Shown in pieces: positions 26,133 through 34,303 of a stretch of 64,000 nt of DNA. Positions within the stretch are counted from its first letter, which is position 1, and each line of letters begins with the position of its first letter. Location of the stretch: the NCBI RefSeq assembly GCF_014641495.1, contig NZ_BMHV01000003.1, forward strand, positions 1 to 64,000. Reading direction: 5' to 3'. Under the pieces are notes generated by a model, which searched no databases, was not told the origin of the DNA, and saw only the letters and a program-made list of their open reading frames with translations. This stretch comes from Terasakiella brassicae (GTDB lineage: Bacteria > Pseudomonadota > Alphaproteobacteria > Rhodospirillales > Terasakiellaceae). A program made the translations under genes and the position numbers.

Positions 26133-26161
26133 CTTGCATCCCTGAAAAACGCTGCCTAATT
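26133..26161 (+). promoter_or_regulatory. Candidate heat-shock (sigma32/RpoH) promoter for hsp20
   Basis: CTTG at 26133-26136 is preceded by CCCC and followed after 18 bases by CCTAATT (26155-26161). This resembles RpoH promoters (CTTG, then a C-rich A/T-rich -10). The start site would be near 26168, giving a leader of about 120 bases that contains the RNA thermometer. Confidence 0.5.
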
Positions 26162-26167
26162 CCTCTG

Positions 26168-26290
26168 TACACAAGGACGAAACGATGCCGCCAAGCGGGT
26201 CTTTCAAATCAAATTCCTTGTTGTTAAACCGCCTTGCCCATGATGGGAAGGCTTGTGATTTTCAACCATGTTGCTCAGAGGAGAATATGG
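26168..26290 (+). promoter_or_regulatory. ROSE-type RNA thermometer in the hsp20 leader
   Basis: The 3' hairpin locks both the ribosome binding site and the ATG. CCATG-TT-(G)-CTC at 26266-26276 pairs with GAG-AA-TATGG at 26281-26290. The conserved TTGCT (26271-26275) lies opposite the GGAG of the binding site, and G73 of that motif bulges. The loop is AGAG. A second hairpin upstream (GCCTT-G-CCC at 26231-26239 with GGG-AAGGC at 26245-26252) also fits ROSE architecture. On warming, the weak 3' hairpin would melt and let ribosomes in. This form of control is established for rhizobial small heat-shock genes. Confidence 0.85.
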
Positions 26291-26754
26291 ACATGCGTAG
26301 TTTTGACTTAACACCTCTTTTGCGTTCTTCTGTTGGTTTTGATCGTATGCAGCGCGCTCTGGAAGCTGCCGCACGCCTTGATACAGCCGCCAACGCCTAT
26401 CCGCCCTATGACATTGAAGTCAGCGGTGAAGACGCCTATCGAATTAGTTTGGCCGTTGCCGGTTTCAGCCGTGATGATATTGAGATTACGGTGAAAGAAA
26501 ACAGTCTTGAAATCACGGCACAAGCCAAAACGGAAGAAGCTGCTGAGCGTGAGTTCCTGCATCGCGGGATTGCACGGCGCGCCTTTGAAAAACGCTTTGA
26601 GCTTGCCGACCATGTGAAAGTGGTTGGGGCGAGCATGGATAACGGTTTGTTACATGTGGATCTGGTACGTGAAATTCCGCAAAGCCTGAAACCGCGAAAA
26701 ATTGAAATCACCGCAGATAACCCCAAGGCACTGGTACATAAAGATGCTGCTTAA
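26287..26754 (+). CDS. Small heat-shock protein, Hsp20/IbpA family
   Basis: The protein has 155 residues from the ATG at 26287 (six bases after AGGAG; the upstream in-frame sequence is leader RNA). The N-terminal region MRSFDLTPLLRSSVGFDRM is IbpA-like. The alpha-crystallin domain spans about 35-130 with DAYRISLAVAGFSRDDIEIT and a C-terminal LLHVDLVREIP, where the family's IxI-type contact lies nearby. It holds unfolding proteins for refolding. A ROSE thermometer and heat-shock promoter precede it and a strong terminator follows, so it is a single-gene unit. Confidence 0.95.
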   Translation: MDMRSFDLTPLLRSSVGFDRMQRALEAAARLDTAANAYPPYDIEVSGEDAYRISLAVAGFSRDDIEITVKENSLEITAQAKTEEAAEREFLHRGIARRAFEKRFELADHVKVVGASMDNGLLHVDLVREIPQSLKPRKIEITADNPKALVHKDAA

Positions 26755-26800
26755 TCCCGCATCTTAGTTGCCCCCTCACTCCCAAGATACCAGTGCAACT

Positions 26801-26838
26801 CGGCGTGTAAGTTTTATAAACTTGCACGCCGTTTTTTT
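26801..26838 (+). terminator. Intrinsic terminator after hsp20
   Basis: A 14-base stem (CGGCGTGTAAGTTT at 26801-26814 with AAACTTGCACGCCG at 26818-26831) has one mismatch and a short loop, and is followed by seven Ts. Confidence 0.9.
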
Positions 26839-26910
26839 AATTATTGTCCATTCGGTCAAGAAAGTGATAATGTCAGGAATCGGTGCTATTAATAAGGGAG
26901 CCATTGGCCC

Positions 26911-28059
26911 GTGCGTATCGATACTGAAGTCAAACTTGACTATAAAAACGTTCTCATCCGTCCCAAACGATCTTATTTGCTGTCACGTTCCGAAGTGGAT
27001 ATGCAGCGCGAATTCAGATTTCCGCATTCCCCATATCATTGGAAAGGTGTGCCGATCATTGCTGCCAATATGGATACGGTGGGTACTTTCCGTATGGCAA
27101 AAAAACTGGCAGAACACGGTGCAATGACAGCGTTGCATAAGTTCTATGGGTTGGAAGACTATCAGGAATTTGTTGAAGCAAAACGTGCAGAACCGCAGGA
27201 AAATATCCCGTTGGAACCAGCCGAAGGTGGGCTGAATGCGTGGAATAGTACGTTCTTTTCTTTCGGCATTACTGATCAGGATGGTGAAAAACTGGATGCC
27301 GTGATGAAAATCGCGCAAAATCGCCCCAAGGATCAACCTGTTTTCATTTGTCTGGATGTCGCCAATGGATACAGCGAACGGTTCGCGCGTATTGTGGAAC
27401 GTATCCGTAAAAAACACGCCAATACAGTCATTATGGCCGGAAACGTGGTGACGGGTGAAATGACGGAAGAGTTGATCCTGTCTGGGGCCGATATTGTCAA
27501 AGTGGGTATTGGGCCGGGTTCGGTTTGTACAACCCGTAAAATGACGGGTGTGGGCTATCCTCAATTATCTGCGGTTATTGAATGTGCAGACGCCGCCCAC
27601 GGGCTGAAAGGCCTTGTGTGTGCCGATGGGGGATGTACGGTTCCCGGTGATGTGGCAAAAGCATTTGCTGCCGGTGCGGACTTTGTCATGCTGGGCGGTA
27701 TGTTGGCCGGTCACGATGAAAGCGATGGGGAGATTTTAACTCGACGCTACCTGACGAATGAGTTGGATGAAAACAACCGGCAAATTGTACGTGAGGAAAA
27801 GTTCCTCGAATTTTACGGCATGTCTTCGGATACAGCCATGCATAAGCATTATGGCGGTGTGGCGAAATATCGCGCCAGTGAAGGCAAACGTGTTGAAATC
27901 CCCTATCGGGGCCCGGTGGAAGAAACCTTAAGTGAAATCCTCGGCGGTGTGCGTTCGACCTGTACATACGTTGGGGCGCAAAGTTTAAAGGAATTGTCGA
28001 AACGCACGACCTTTGTGATGGTTTCGCAGCAAATCAACGAAGTTTTTGGAAAATCCTGA
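26911..28059 (+). CDS. guaC: GMP reductase
   Basis: The 382-residue protein uses a GTG start with AAGGGAG upstream. It has the IMPDH/GMPR barrel with the catalytic cysteine in [17 protein letters not shown] near residue 207, [20 protein letters not shown], and [15 protein letters not shown]. The absence of CBS domains and the motif details favour GuaC over GuaB. It is somewhat longer than the E. coli enzyme (347 residues). It deaminates GMP to IMP with NADPH. Confidence 0.92.
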   Translation: MRIDTEVKLDYKNVLIRPKRSYLLSRSEVDMQREFRFPHSPYHWKGVPIIAANMDTVGTFRMAKKLAEHGAMTALHKFYGLEDYQEFVEAKRAEPQENIPLEPAEGGLNAWNSTFFSFGITDQDGEKLDAVMKIAQNRPKDQPVFICLDVANGYSERFARIVERIRKKHANTVIMAGNVVTGEMTEELILSGADIVKVGIGPGSVCTTRKMTGVGYPQLSAVIECADAAHGLKGLVCADGGCTVPGDVAKAFAAGADFVMLGGMLAGHDESDGEILTRRYLTNELDENNRQIVREEKFLEFYGMSSDTAMHKHYGGVAKYRASEGKRVEIPYRGPVEETLSEILGGVRSTCTYVGAQSLKELSKRTTFVMVSQQINEVFGKS

Positions 28060-28071
28060 TGTGCGTTTAAC

Positions 28072-28110
28072 GAAGAGAAGACTTTTTTGAAACTGGAAAG
28101 TCTTCTCTTC
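28072..28110 (+). other. Perfect 14-bp hairpin downstream of guaC
   Basis: GAAGAGAAGACTTT (28072-28085) is the exact inverse of AAAGTCTTCTCTTC (28097-28110), with an 11-base spacer. No T tract follows on either strand, so it is not a standard intrinsic terminator. It could stabilise the 3' end of the mRNA or be a protein-binding palindrome. Confidence 0.6.
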
Positions 28111-28253
28111 AGGCCCTTCGTCAATGGACGTATAGAATAATACATTTAATTAATGTTAAATATTTATTATTACATTTATCTAATTGATTAAGGTTAATGA
28201 GGTGCTTTATTTTCGCATGTATTATTTATTCAACATATAAATAGTGGAGTTAG

Positions 28254-28775
28254 ATGATGTCTAACATATTGAAGCATGCTTTTTTAACTGCCGTCTTCGG
28301 GCTTGGTCTGGCAACATCTGCACAGGCCTGGACAGATCAAATTGATCCCAAAAATGACATTAATACCCGATGTAAATTTGAACCCGAGGCCCAGTGTACG
28401 GATGCAATTCGCGTTGGGGCACAAATCGAAGGTGTGGACATGAGCTATTCCTCCATGCCGAAGATGCGTCTGGACGGGGCGAATATGAAGCGCATTAATC
28501 TGCAAGGCTCCAATATGGAGATCATCAATCTGAAAGGGGCTGACCTGACATTGGCGAACCTTTCCTTTAGCCAGTTACATGCTGCAAACCTGCAAAATGC
28601 CAATCTGATGCTGTCAAATATGACAAAAGCCCTATTGGTTGACGCGGATCTTCGCGGGGCAAACCTTCAAGGGGCGAATATTCAAGGGGCGGTTTTCTTT
28701 CAGGCAAACTTAAGCAACGCCACATGGGTTGATGGTCGTGTCTGTGCCGAAGGCTCTATCGGTGAATGTAAATAG
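28254..28775 (+). CDS. Exported pentapeptide-repeat protein
   Basis: The 173-residue protein has a signal peptide (LTAVFGLGLATSAQA) followed by about 20 pentapeptide units of the A(D/N)Lxx type from about 70 to 165, such as MRLDGANMKRINLQGSNMEI. These fold into a right-handed four-sided beta helix. Two Cys near the start of the mature protein (RCKFEPEAQC) and one or two near the end could form disulfides in the periplasm. The function is unknown. Two adjacent ATGs (28254 and 28257) both follow GTGGAG. Confidence 0.85.
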   Translation: MMSNILKHAFLTAVFGLGLATSAQAWTDQIDPKNDINTRCKFEPEAQCTDAIRVGAQIEGVDMSYSSMPKMRLDGANMKRINLQGSNMEIINLKGADLTLANLSFSQLHAANLQNANLMLSNMTKALLVDADLRGANLQGANIQGAVFFQANLSNATWVDGRVCAEGSIGECK

Positions 28776-28794
28776 AGATTTCAGATCTCGTTCT

Positions 28795-28827
28795 AAAAAG
28801 GCTTTCGAGAAATCGGAAGCCTTTTTT
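28795..28827 (+). terminator. Bidirectional intrinsic terminator
   Basis: AAAAAGGCTTT (28795-28805) pairs with GGAAGCCTTTTTT (28815-28827). A/T tracts flank both sides, so it can end both the pentapeptide gene (plus) and the MFS gene (minus, stop at 28832). Confidence 0.8.
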
Positions 28828-28831
28828 CATA

Positions 28832-30220
28832 TCAACGTTGCGGCCATTTGACATGATGGGCATCGATGACAAAGGGGTGGGCGTGGCGTGTTTCTTTGTG
28901 GCGATGTTCATGAATATGCGGTTCTGGCCCTTCCCAACCTTCATGGGGGTGATGATGATGGGGGTCTTTGTGGGTATGGGGGTGATCGTGGGAATGTGCC
29001 GGATGACTATGTTCAATAACGACCGGGTCATTGGTCGGCCACAGCTTTAAGGCCCATAAGGTCATGAGAAAAGCAAGACAGGCGAGAATCGCAAAGGTTT
29101 GGGAAAGACCGATATTGGCCCCCAGCCAGCCTGCCAAACTGTAACCGATAAACCAAGCGCCATGGGACAGGGCAAAGTTAGCACTGAAATAAGCAGCCCG
29201 ATCAGACGGGGTGGTGGATCGTGTGACTACGCGGGCCGCTGGTGTTTGAATGAGTGACCAGCCGGCCCCCAATAAAAACCAGATAATCAGTAATCCGCCC
29301 AGACCGGGCAGGATGACGCCCCATAAAAGGGCCGAGGCAATCAGACTGCCCCCCAAGATCATCATCGGGCGATCCGGTACTGTTTTTAGGAGCCGAGGAA
29401 GAAAGAGCGCAACGAGCATGGATCCTGCACCCGATGCCATCATAACGTAAGCTGTTTCACTTTCCCCCAGTCCCAAATGGGCACGCACATAAATGACCGT
29501 ATTGACAATCACCATCGCACCTGCGCAGGCGACAGCCCCATGCAGGGCCAACAGGCCACGCAAACGAGGGGTACGCAGGTACGCCTTAATCCCGAAACTT
29601 ATATTGTGCCAGAGGGACGATTCGCGCTCGGCAATCGCTTGTTTGGGCAAAGCCGTGAGGACCACCAATAAGGCAGATCCCAAAAACGTCAGACCGTTTA
29701 ACAGGAAAAGGCTGTCGAAACTCCAGATGGATAAAAGCAGGGCCGCCAATGTCGGGCTGAGCAGGTTTTCCAGATCATAGGCCAACCGGGAATAAGACAG
29801 TGCCTTGGTATAACGCTCTTCGTTGGGCAGCAAGTCGGGAATTGTGGATTGAAAAAGCGGTGTAAAGCAGGCAGAACAAACGTTGAGGGCAAAGATAACG
29901 CCATAGAGCTGCCATTGTGTCGATAAAAAGGGCAGGGTGAGTATGAGGCCTGCACGCACAATATCCAGCAAAATCAGGGTTTGTTTGCGCGGAAGAAGAT
30001 GGGCAAAACCGCCGGCGATTGGGGCCACGCAGACATAGGCGATCATCTTGATGGCAAGGGCGGTACCCAGAACCTGCCCCGCATTTTCACCCGCCATGTC
30101 ATAAGCAAGCAAAGCCAGTGCAACCGTGGTCAGCCCGGTTCCGACCAATGAGGTAACTTGTGCACCAAACAAATTGCGATAGGCCGGATTTTTGAGGGGG
30201 GACTGTGCAGATTGGTTCAT
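28832..30220 (-). CDS. nreB: NreB-like MFS metal (nickel?) exporter with histidine-rich C-terminal tail
   Basis: The 462-residue protein has about twelve membrane helices in an MFS_3-type fold (start NPAYRNLFGAQVTSLVGTGL, then LGTALAIKMIAYVCVAPIAG). The last ~58 residues contain 20 histidines in HxH and HHHH clusters and end in HPFVIDAHHVKWPQR. This layout is known from NreB/NrsD nickel exporters, where the tail binds metal and tunes tolerance. The metal could also be cobalt or another divalent ion. No metal-responsive regulator gene is next to it. Codon use appears ordinary. Confidence 0.75.
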   Translation of the reverse strand: MNQSAQSPLKNPAYRNLFGAQVTSLVGTGLTTVALALLAYDMAGENAGQVLGTALAIKMIAYVCVAPIAGGFAHLLPRKQTLILLDIVRAGLILTLPFLSTQWQLYGVIFALNVCSACFTPLFQSTIPDLLPNEERYTKALSYSRLAYDLENLLSPTLAALLLSIWSFDSLFLLNGLTFLGSALLVVLTALPKQAIAERESSLWHNISFGIKAYLRTPRLRGLLALHGAVACAGAMVIVNTVIYVRAHLGLGESETAYVMMASGAGSMLVALFLPRLLKTVPDRPMMILGGSLIASALLWGVILPGLGGLLIIWFLLGAGWSLIQTPAARVVTRSTTPSDRAAYFSANFALSHGAWFIGYSLAGWLGANIGLSQTFAILACLAFLMTLWALKLWPTNDPVVIEHSHPAHSHDHPHTHKDPHHHHPHEGWEGPEPHIHEHRHKETRHAHPFVIDAHHVKWPQR

Positions 30221-30317
30221 ATGTCTGACTTAAATTGTAAATAAACAGGTTCGAAGGTTCTAATCAACGCAACGATAGGATATGCTTTTAAACATAACTT
30301 TAATAGTACGTTTGAAC

Positions 30318-30743
30318 ATGCAGAAACTTTTCATTCTTTCATTTGCTTTGATGATTGCTTCATCCTTGTTTGTCGGTCATGCCTTTTCTAAAGGATATGT
30401 TCCCTATTTCGGGATGATCGCGGGTGTGTTTTTTTTATTGGCGATTTTTTTACCGTTTTTAAGCGAGTACAATATTTTACACCGTGGGTTTTCAAGTATT
30501 GGCGATAATTTTAAAAATCTGATGCATTCTGAAGAACCGACAAAGGGGGAGGTGGAAATTCTGCTTCCCAGTCATATGAACCAAGCGGCGAAAACCTATC
30601 AGTTACACGAAAGCGGGAATATTAAGATCGGCCTTTGGGTGATCCTTGTGACCGGTTTGGTGTTTTTCGCCATTGACGGGGTTGATTTTTATGTTTTGGG
30701 CGATGGTCTAAAATCTGCGAACGGGCCGATCAGTAATTTTTAA
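30318..30743 (+). CDS. Hypothetical inner membrane protein
   Basis: The protein has 141 residues with three predicted membrane helices (about 3-23, 31-52 and 107-126) and a cytoplasmic or periplasmic loop between the second and third. No family is recognised. The Met at 30318 gives a normal hydrophobic start. An ATG at 30282 would add twelve residues, and neither has a good ribosome binding site. Its stop overlaps the stop of the convergent psuG gene in a shared TTAA. Confidence 0.5.
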   Translation: MQKLFILSFALMIASSLFVGHAFSKGYVPYFGMIAGVFFLLAIFLPFLSEYNILHRGFSSIGDNFKNLMHSEEPTKGEVEILLPSHMNQAAKTYQLHESGNIKIGLWVILVTGLVFFAIDGVDFYVLGDGLKSANGPISNF

Positions 30744-31681
30744 CTCAGTTTCTCACTGAGGCGACACGCGATTTTTGCAGCCAGGGCCGCATTATTTTTT
30801 AACAAGGCAATATTACTGGTCTTGCTTTTCTCCTGACTTAAATCCGCAAGCCGGGCCAGTAGATAAGGTGTCACATCGCGTCCGCTGACAGTCATTTCTT
30901 CCAAGGCCTGTTTGATGCATGTTTCGACTTCTTCCTTGGGATATTCAAACTCGGGGGCTATTGGGTTGCCAATGAGAACACCCCCTTTGAAATCCAGACC
31001 ATCGGGCCAGCCGATCATATTCCATTTATGGATCAACAGGTCTGTGATTTCCTCCACACGGTCCAGTCGATAGGCGCCCTTAACGCCGCTGTTGCGATAA
31101 TAAAAAGCCGGGAAATCATCACATCCAAACGATATGGTCGGAACCCCTTTTGTTTCCAGTACCTCTAACGTCTTGGGGATATCAAGAACAGCCTTGGCCC
31201 CGGCGCAAACGACACAGACGTTACAACGGCCGAGTTCTTCAAGGTCGGCGGAAATGTCGAACGTTTCGCCCACACCACGATGAACGCCCCCGATACCACC
31301 AGTGGCGAAGATACGAATATTGGCGTGTTCGGCAATCATCATTGTGGTGGCAACCGTTGTGCCGCCATTTTTTTTCTGGGACAGGGCATAGGGCATATCG
31401 CGCCTACTGATCTTTAGGGCGTTTTGGTCCTGTGCCAAGTGTTCCAGTTCTTGAATGTTCAATCCCACCCGGATGATACCGTCAATGACGGCGATGGTGG
31501 CCGGGGTGCAGCCCTGTTGTCTGATGGTTTCTTCAAGGGCGAGCGCGGTTTTTAAATTGTCGGGATAGGGAAGGCCATGTGTGATCACGGTACTTTCCAG
31601 TGCAACAACGCCTTTTTTATTAAAAAAGGCCTCTTTAACATCGTTGCTGATGAGAAGTCTGCGCTGGATCGGCTTTCTCAT
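30740..31681 (-). CDS. psuG: Pseudouridine-5'-phosphate glycosidase
   Basis: The 313-residue protein has the family patterns VALESTVITHGLPYPDN near 26-42, ATGGIGGVHRG near 126-136 and GRDVTPYLLARL near 275-286. It splits pseudouridine 5'-phosphate into uracil and ribose 5-phosphate. The usual kinase partner psuK and transporter are not adjacent. A GAAAGGTG site precedes the ATG. Confidence 0.93.
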   Translation of the reverse strand: MRKPIQRRLLISNDVKEAFFNKKGVVALESTVITHGLPYPDNLKTALALEETIRQQGCTPATIAVIDGIIRVGLNIQELEHLAQDQNALKISRRDMPYALSQKKNGGTTVATTMMIAEHANIRIFATGGIGGVHRGVGETFDISADLEELGRCNVCVVCAGAKAVLDIPKTLEVLETKGVPTISFGCDDFPAFYYRNSGVKGAYRLDRVEEITDLLIHKWNMIGWPDGLDFKGGVLIGNPIAPEFEYPKEEVETCIKQALEEMTVSGRDVTPYLLARLADLSQEKSKTSNIALLKNNAALAAKIACRLSEKLS

Positions 31682-31771
31682 TCCTTTTCACCTTTCTTTT
31701 TCGTATTTTGGCTTGCGTCCATGACTGTCCTAAGGGATGTTATATCAAATAATGCGCACAAGGGGGGATTG

Positions 31772-32659
31772 ATGTTTTTATTAAGGTTCAAGAAACTGGT
31801 ATTGGGGATCTGTTGTCTTGCCTTAAGTGGCTGCGCCAGTACACCGTTTAAACAAAAAATTGATCCGTTACAGGAAGTTCCCGCCCTTTCTTTAATCCCG
31901 AATTCTGTATTTTACATTGGATCAACGGACAGTGAACGTGAAAAGGCTTATCACATAGATGAAGCGGCCTATAGTGTGCCGGTGACGCGTGAACAAAATT
32001 GGTACGAGGCTGAGTTACCGCTGCAACAGGTGCGTTTGCGCAGTTTTTATATCACGCGCACACCGATTACCAATTTCCAATATGCGGCTTTCGTTCGTGA
32101 TAGCGGTTACGATGCACCGGACGTTGATATTGTGGACTGGCAATCTTATGGATTGAACCATACCTATGAAAGTACGCGCAAGTATGCGTGGGGGCCAAAT
32201 GGTTATGCGCAAGGACGGGATCGCCACCCGGTTGTTTTAGTCAATTATGAAGATGCGCAGGCCTATGCCAAATGGCTGGCTGAAAAAACCGGACAATACT
32301 GGCGCCTGCCCAATGAACGGGAATGGGAGCTAGCGGCACGTGGCACCGATGGTCGGGCTTATCCGTGGGGCAATGACTTTAATCCGGCAAAGGCCAACAC
32401 CGCAGATATTGGACCGCACGATACGTTACCTGTGGGCAGCTTTCCGGAAGGGGCTAGCCCCTTTGGTGTGCTGGATATGGCCGGGCAGGTCTATGAATGG
32501 ACCAGTACACCGGGTGAAGCTTCTCGCATGACCGTGAAAGGCGGGGCGTGGGATGACCGGGGGTGCGGGGTGTGCCGCGCAGCCGCACGCCATCACCGGC
32601 GTTGGGATATGAAACATATTTTAATCGGCTTCCGACTGGTGCGTGAAGTCGCAAATTAA
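31772..32659 (+). CDS. SUMF1/FGE-fold lipoprotein
   Basis: The protein has 295 residues from the ATG at 31772, which has AGGGGGG just upstream. It has a lipoprotein signal with lipobox LSGC at Cys24 (LALSGCAS). The rest is a formylglycine-generating-enzyme-sulfatase (SUMF1/PvdO) fold: YITRTPITNFQYAAFVRDSG, WRLPNEREWELAARG, GVLDMAGQVYEWTS, VKGGAWDD and GFRLV. The two copper-binding cysteines of true FGE are not at their usual positions in the GGAW region; Cys pairs there are spaced differently (GCGVC). It is therefore more likely a non-FGE member with another role on the outer membrane. Confidence 0.8.
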   Translation: MFLLRFKKLVLGICCLALSGCASTPFKQKIDPLQEVPALSLIPNSVFYIGSTDSEREKAYHIDEAAYSVPVTREQNWYEAELPLQQVRLRSFYITRTPITNFQYAAFVRDSGYDAPDVDIVDWQSYGLNHTYESTRKYAWGPNGYAQGRDRHPVVLVNYEDAQAYAKWLAEKTGQYWRLPNEREWELAARGTDGRAYPWGNDFNPAKANTADIGPHDTLPVGSFPEGASPFGVLDMAGQVYEWTSTPGEASRMTVKGGAWDDRGCGVCRAAARHHRRWDMKHILIGFRLVREVAN

Positions 32660-32698
32660 TTTCCATTTTTATATGATGAAGTGAAAGAGAGCGAAAGA

Positions 32699-33571
32699 AT
32701 GGCCTTTTTGAAACTTGGTATTCCGAAGGGAAGTCTGGAAGAAGCCACGATCGAATTGTTTGAACAAGCTGGGTGGAGCATCAAGAAACGGGCACGCAAT
32801 TACTTTCCGGTCATTGATGATGACGATATTGAATGCTCCCTCGTGCGGTCTCAGGAAATGTCGCGCTATATCGAAGATGATGTGCTGGATGTTGGTTTGT
32901 GTGGTCTGGATTGGGTACAGGAAAATAATTCGGATGTAGAAGTCGTCAGTGACCTGATTTATTCCAAAGTTTCAGACAAGCCCGCGCGTTGGGTGCTGGT
33001 TGTGGAAAAAGACTCCCCCATTCAAAGTGTCAAGGATCTGGATGGAAAACGGGTTGCGACAGAACTTGTCGGGTTTACCAAACGGTATCTGGAAGAAAAC
33101 GGCGTTCAGGCAGATGTGGAATTTTCCTGGGGGGCAACTGAAGCCAAGGTCATTCAAGGCTTGGCAGATGCGGTTGTGGAAATTACAGAAACCGGAACCA
33201 CCATCAAGGCCAACGGGTTGCGCATTGTTGAAGAATTGATGCAGACCCACACGGTCTTGATTGCCAATAAGGCTGCGTTAAAAGACCCACAGAAAAAGGC
33301 CAAAATTGACCAAATCGCCTTGATGTTGCAAGCGGCGCTGTCTGCACGTCATAAGGTCTTGTTAAAAATGAATGCCCCAGATGCCAACCTGAGTGAAATT
33401 GTCGCGATGTTGCCGAGTTTACATTCCCCAACGGTGAACCCGTTGTCTGATCAAAATTGGCATGCGGTGGAAACGGTTGTTGATCGTAAGCAAACACGTG
33501 ACCTTATCCCGGCGTTAAAGGCTGCCGGGGCGCAAGGTATTCTGGAACTGCCTTTGCAGAAAATGTGCTAG
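32699..33571 (+). CDS. hisG: ATP phosphoribosyltransferase, long form
   Basis: The protein has 290 residues from the ATG at 32699. It has the catalytic part (LKLGIPKGSLEEATIELFEQAG; DVGLCGLDWVQEN; GLADAVVEITETGTT) and the C-terminal ACT-like regulatory domain near 215-290. That length marks the HisG-long type, which does not need HisZ and is inhibited by histidine. It catalyses the first step of histidine synthesis. No other his genes are adjacent. Confidence 0.95.
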   Translation: MAFLKLGIPKGSLEEATIELFEQAGWSIKKRARNYFPVIDDDDIECSLVRSQEMSRYIEDDVLDVGLCGLDWVQENNSDVEVVSDLIYSKVSDKPARWVLVVEKDSPIQSVKDLDGKRVATELVGFTKRYLEENGVQADVEFSWGATEAKVIQGLADAVVEITETGTTIKANGLRIVEELMQTHTVLIANKAALKDPQKKAKIDQIALMLQAALSARHKVLLKMNAPDANLSEIVAMLPSLHSPTVNPLSDQNWHAVETVVDRKQTRDLIPALKAAGAQGILELPLQKMC

Positions 33572-33590
33572 GCAAGAGAAGTTTTTACAT

Positions 33591-33624
33591 AAAAAAAGGG
33601 CGCTGATGTGAGCGCCCTTTTTTG
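33591..33624 (+). terminator. Bidirectional intrinsic terminator between hisG and efp
   Basis: AAAAAAAGGGCGCT (33591-33604) pairs with AGCGCCCTTTTTT (33611-33623). The A and T flanks allow it to act for both hisG (plus) and efp (minus, stop at 33644). Confidence 0.9.
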
Positions 33625-33643
33625 TGTTTTTGCCGAAGACGGC

Positions 33644-34213
33644 TTAGTCTTTTGCACGTTCGACGTAAGTGCTGTCCATTGTATTGACGACAACGCGGGT
33701 TCCTGCTTCGATATGCGGGGGAACCAAAATTTTAACACCGTTCTCCAGAACCGCCGGTTTGAAAGAGGATGATTGTGTCTGGCCTTTTACAACCGGGTCG
33801 GCTTCAGCAATTTCAAAAGCCATTTTTTCCGGCAATGTAATGCCAAGAACTTCACCTTCGTGTGACTCGATGGTCACGGTGATGCCGTCTGTCAGGAAGG
33901 GCGCTTGTTCATCAAGTAACATGGAACGGTTGGCTTCGATTTGTTCGTAAGTTTCATTATCCATGAATGTCAGCAAATCGCCGTCACCGTACAGATATTG
34001 ATATTCTTTTTGTTCAAGGGTAACGCGTTCAACGGTTTCTGATGCGCGGAAGCGTTCGTTCAATTTTGTACCGACACGAATGTCTTTAAGTTCTACCTGA
34101 TTGAAGGCACCGCCTTTACCGGGTTTGACGGCTTGACATTTCACAGCGCGCCACAGGCCGTCTTTGTGATTGATGATATTGCCGGGGCGAATTTCGTTAC
34201 CGTTGATCTTCAT
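33644..34213 (-). CDS. efp: Translation elongation factor P
   Basis: The 189-residue length is typical. It has an N-terminal KOW-like domain, the loop lysine that receives the beta-lysyl modification in EpmA-containing bacteria (Lys33 in VKPGKGGAF), and two OB domains ending [22 protein letters not shown] relieves ribosome stalling at proline runs; the Pro-rich TolA and OmpA-like proteins in this window are natural clients. Whether the modification enzymes are present cannot be seen here. Confidence 0.96.
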   Translation of the reverse strand: MKINGNEIRPGNIINHKDGLWRAVKCQAVKPGKGGAFNQVELKDIRVGTKLNERFRASETVERVTLEQKEYQYLYGDGDLLTFMDNETYEQIEANRSMLLDEQAPFLTDGITVTIESHEGEVLGITLPEKMAFEIAEADPVVKGQTQSSSFKPAVLENGVKILVPPHIEAGTRVVVNTMDSTYVERAKD

Positions 34214-34303
34214 AGGTCTGGATATCCTGAAATAAACACTGAAATTGGCGCGAAATTAGCAGGAAGTTGCCTCTAAAGCCAACCCTTTTTACGTAAAGGC
34301 AAC

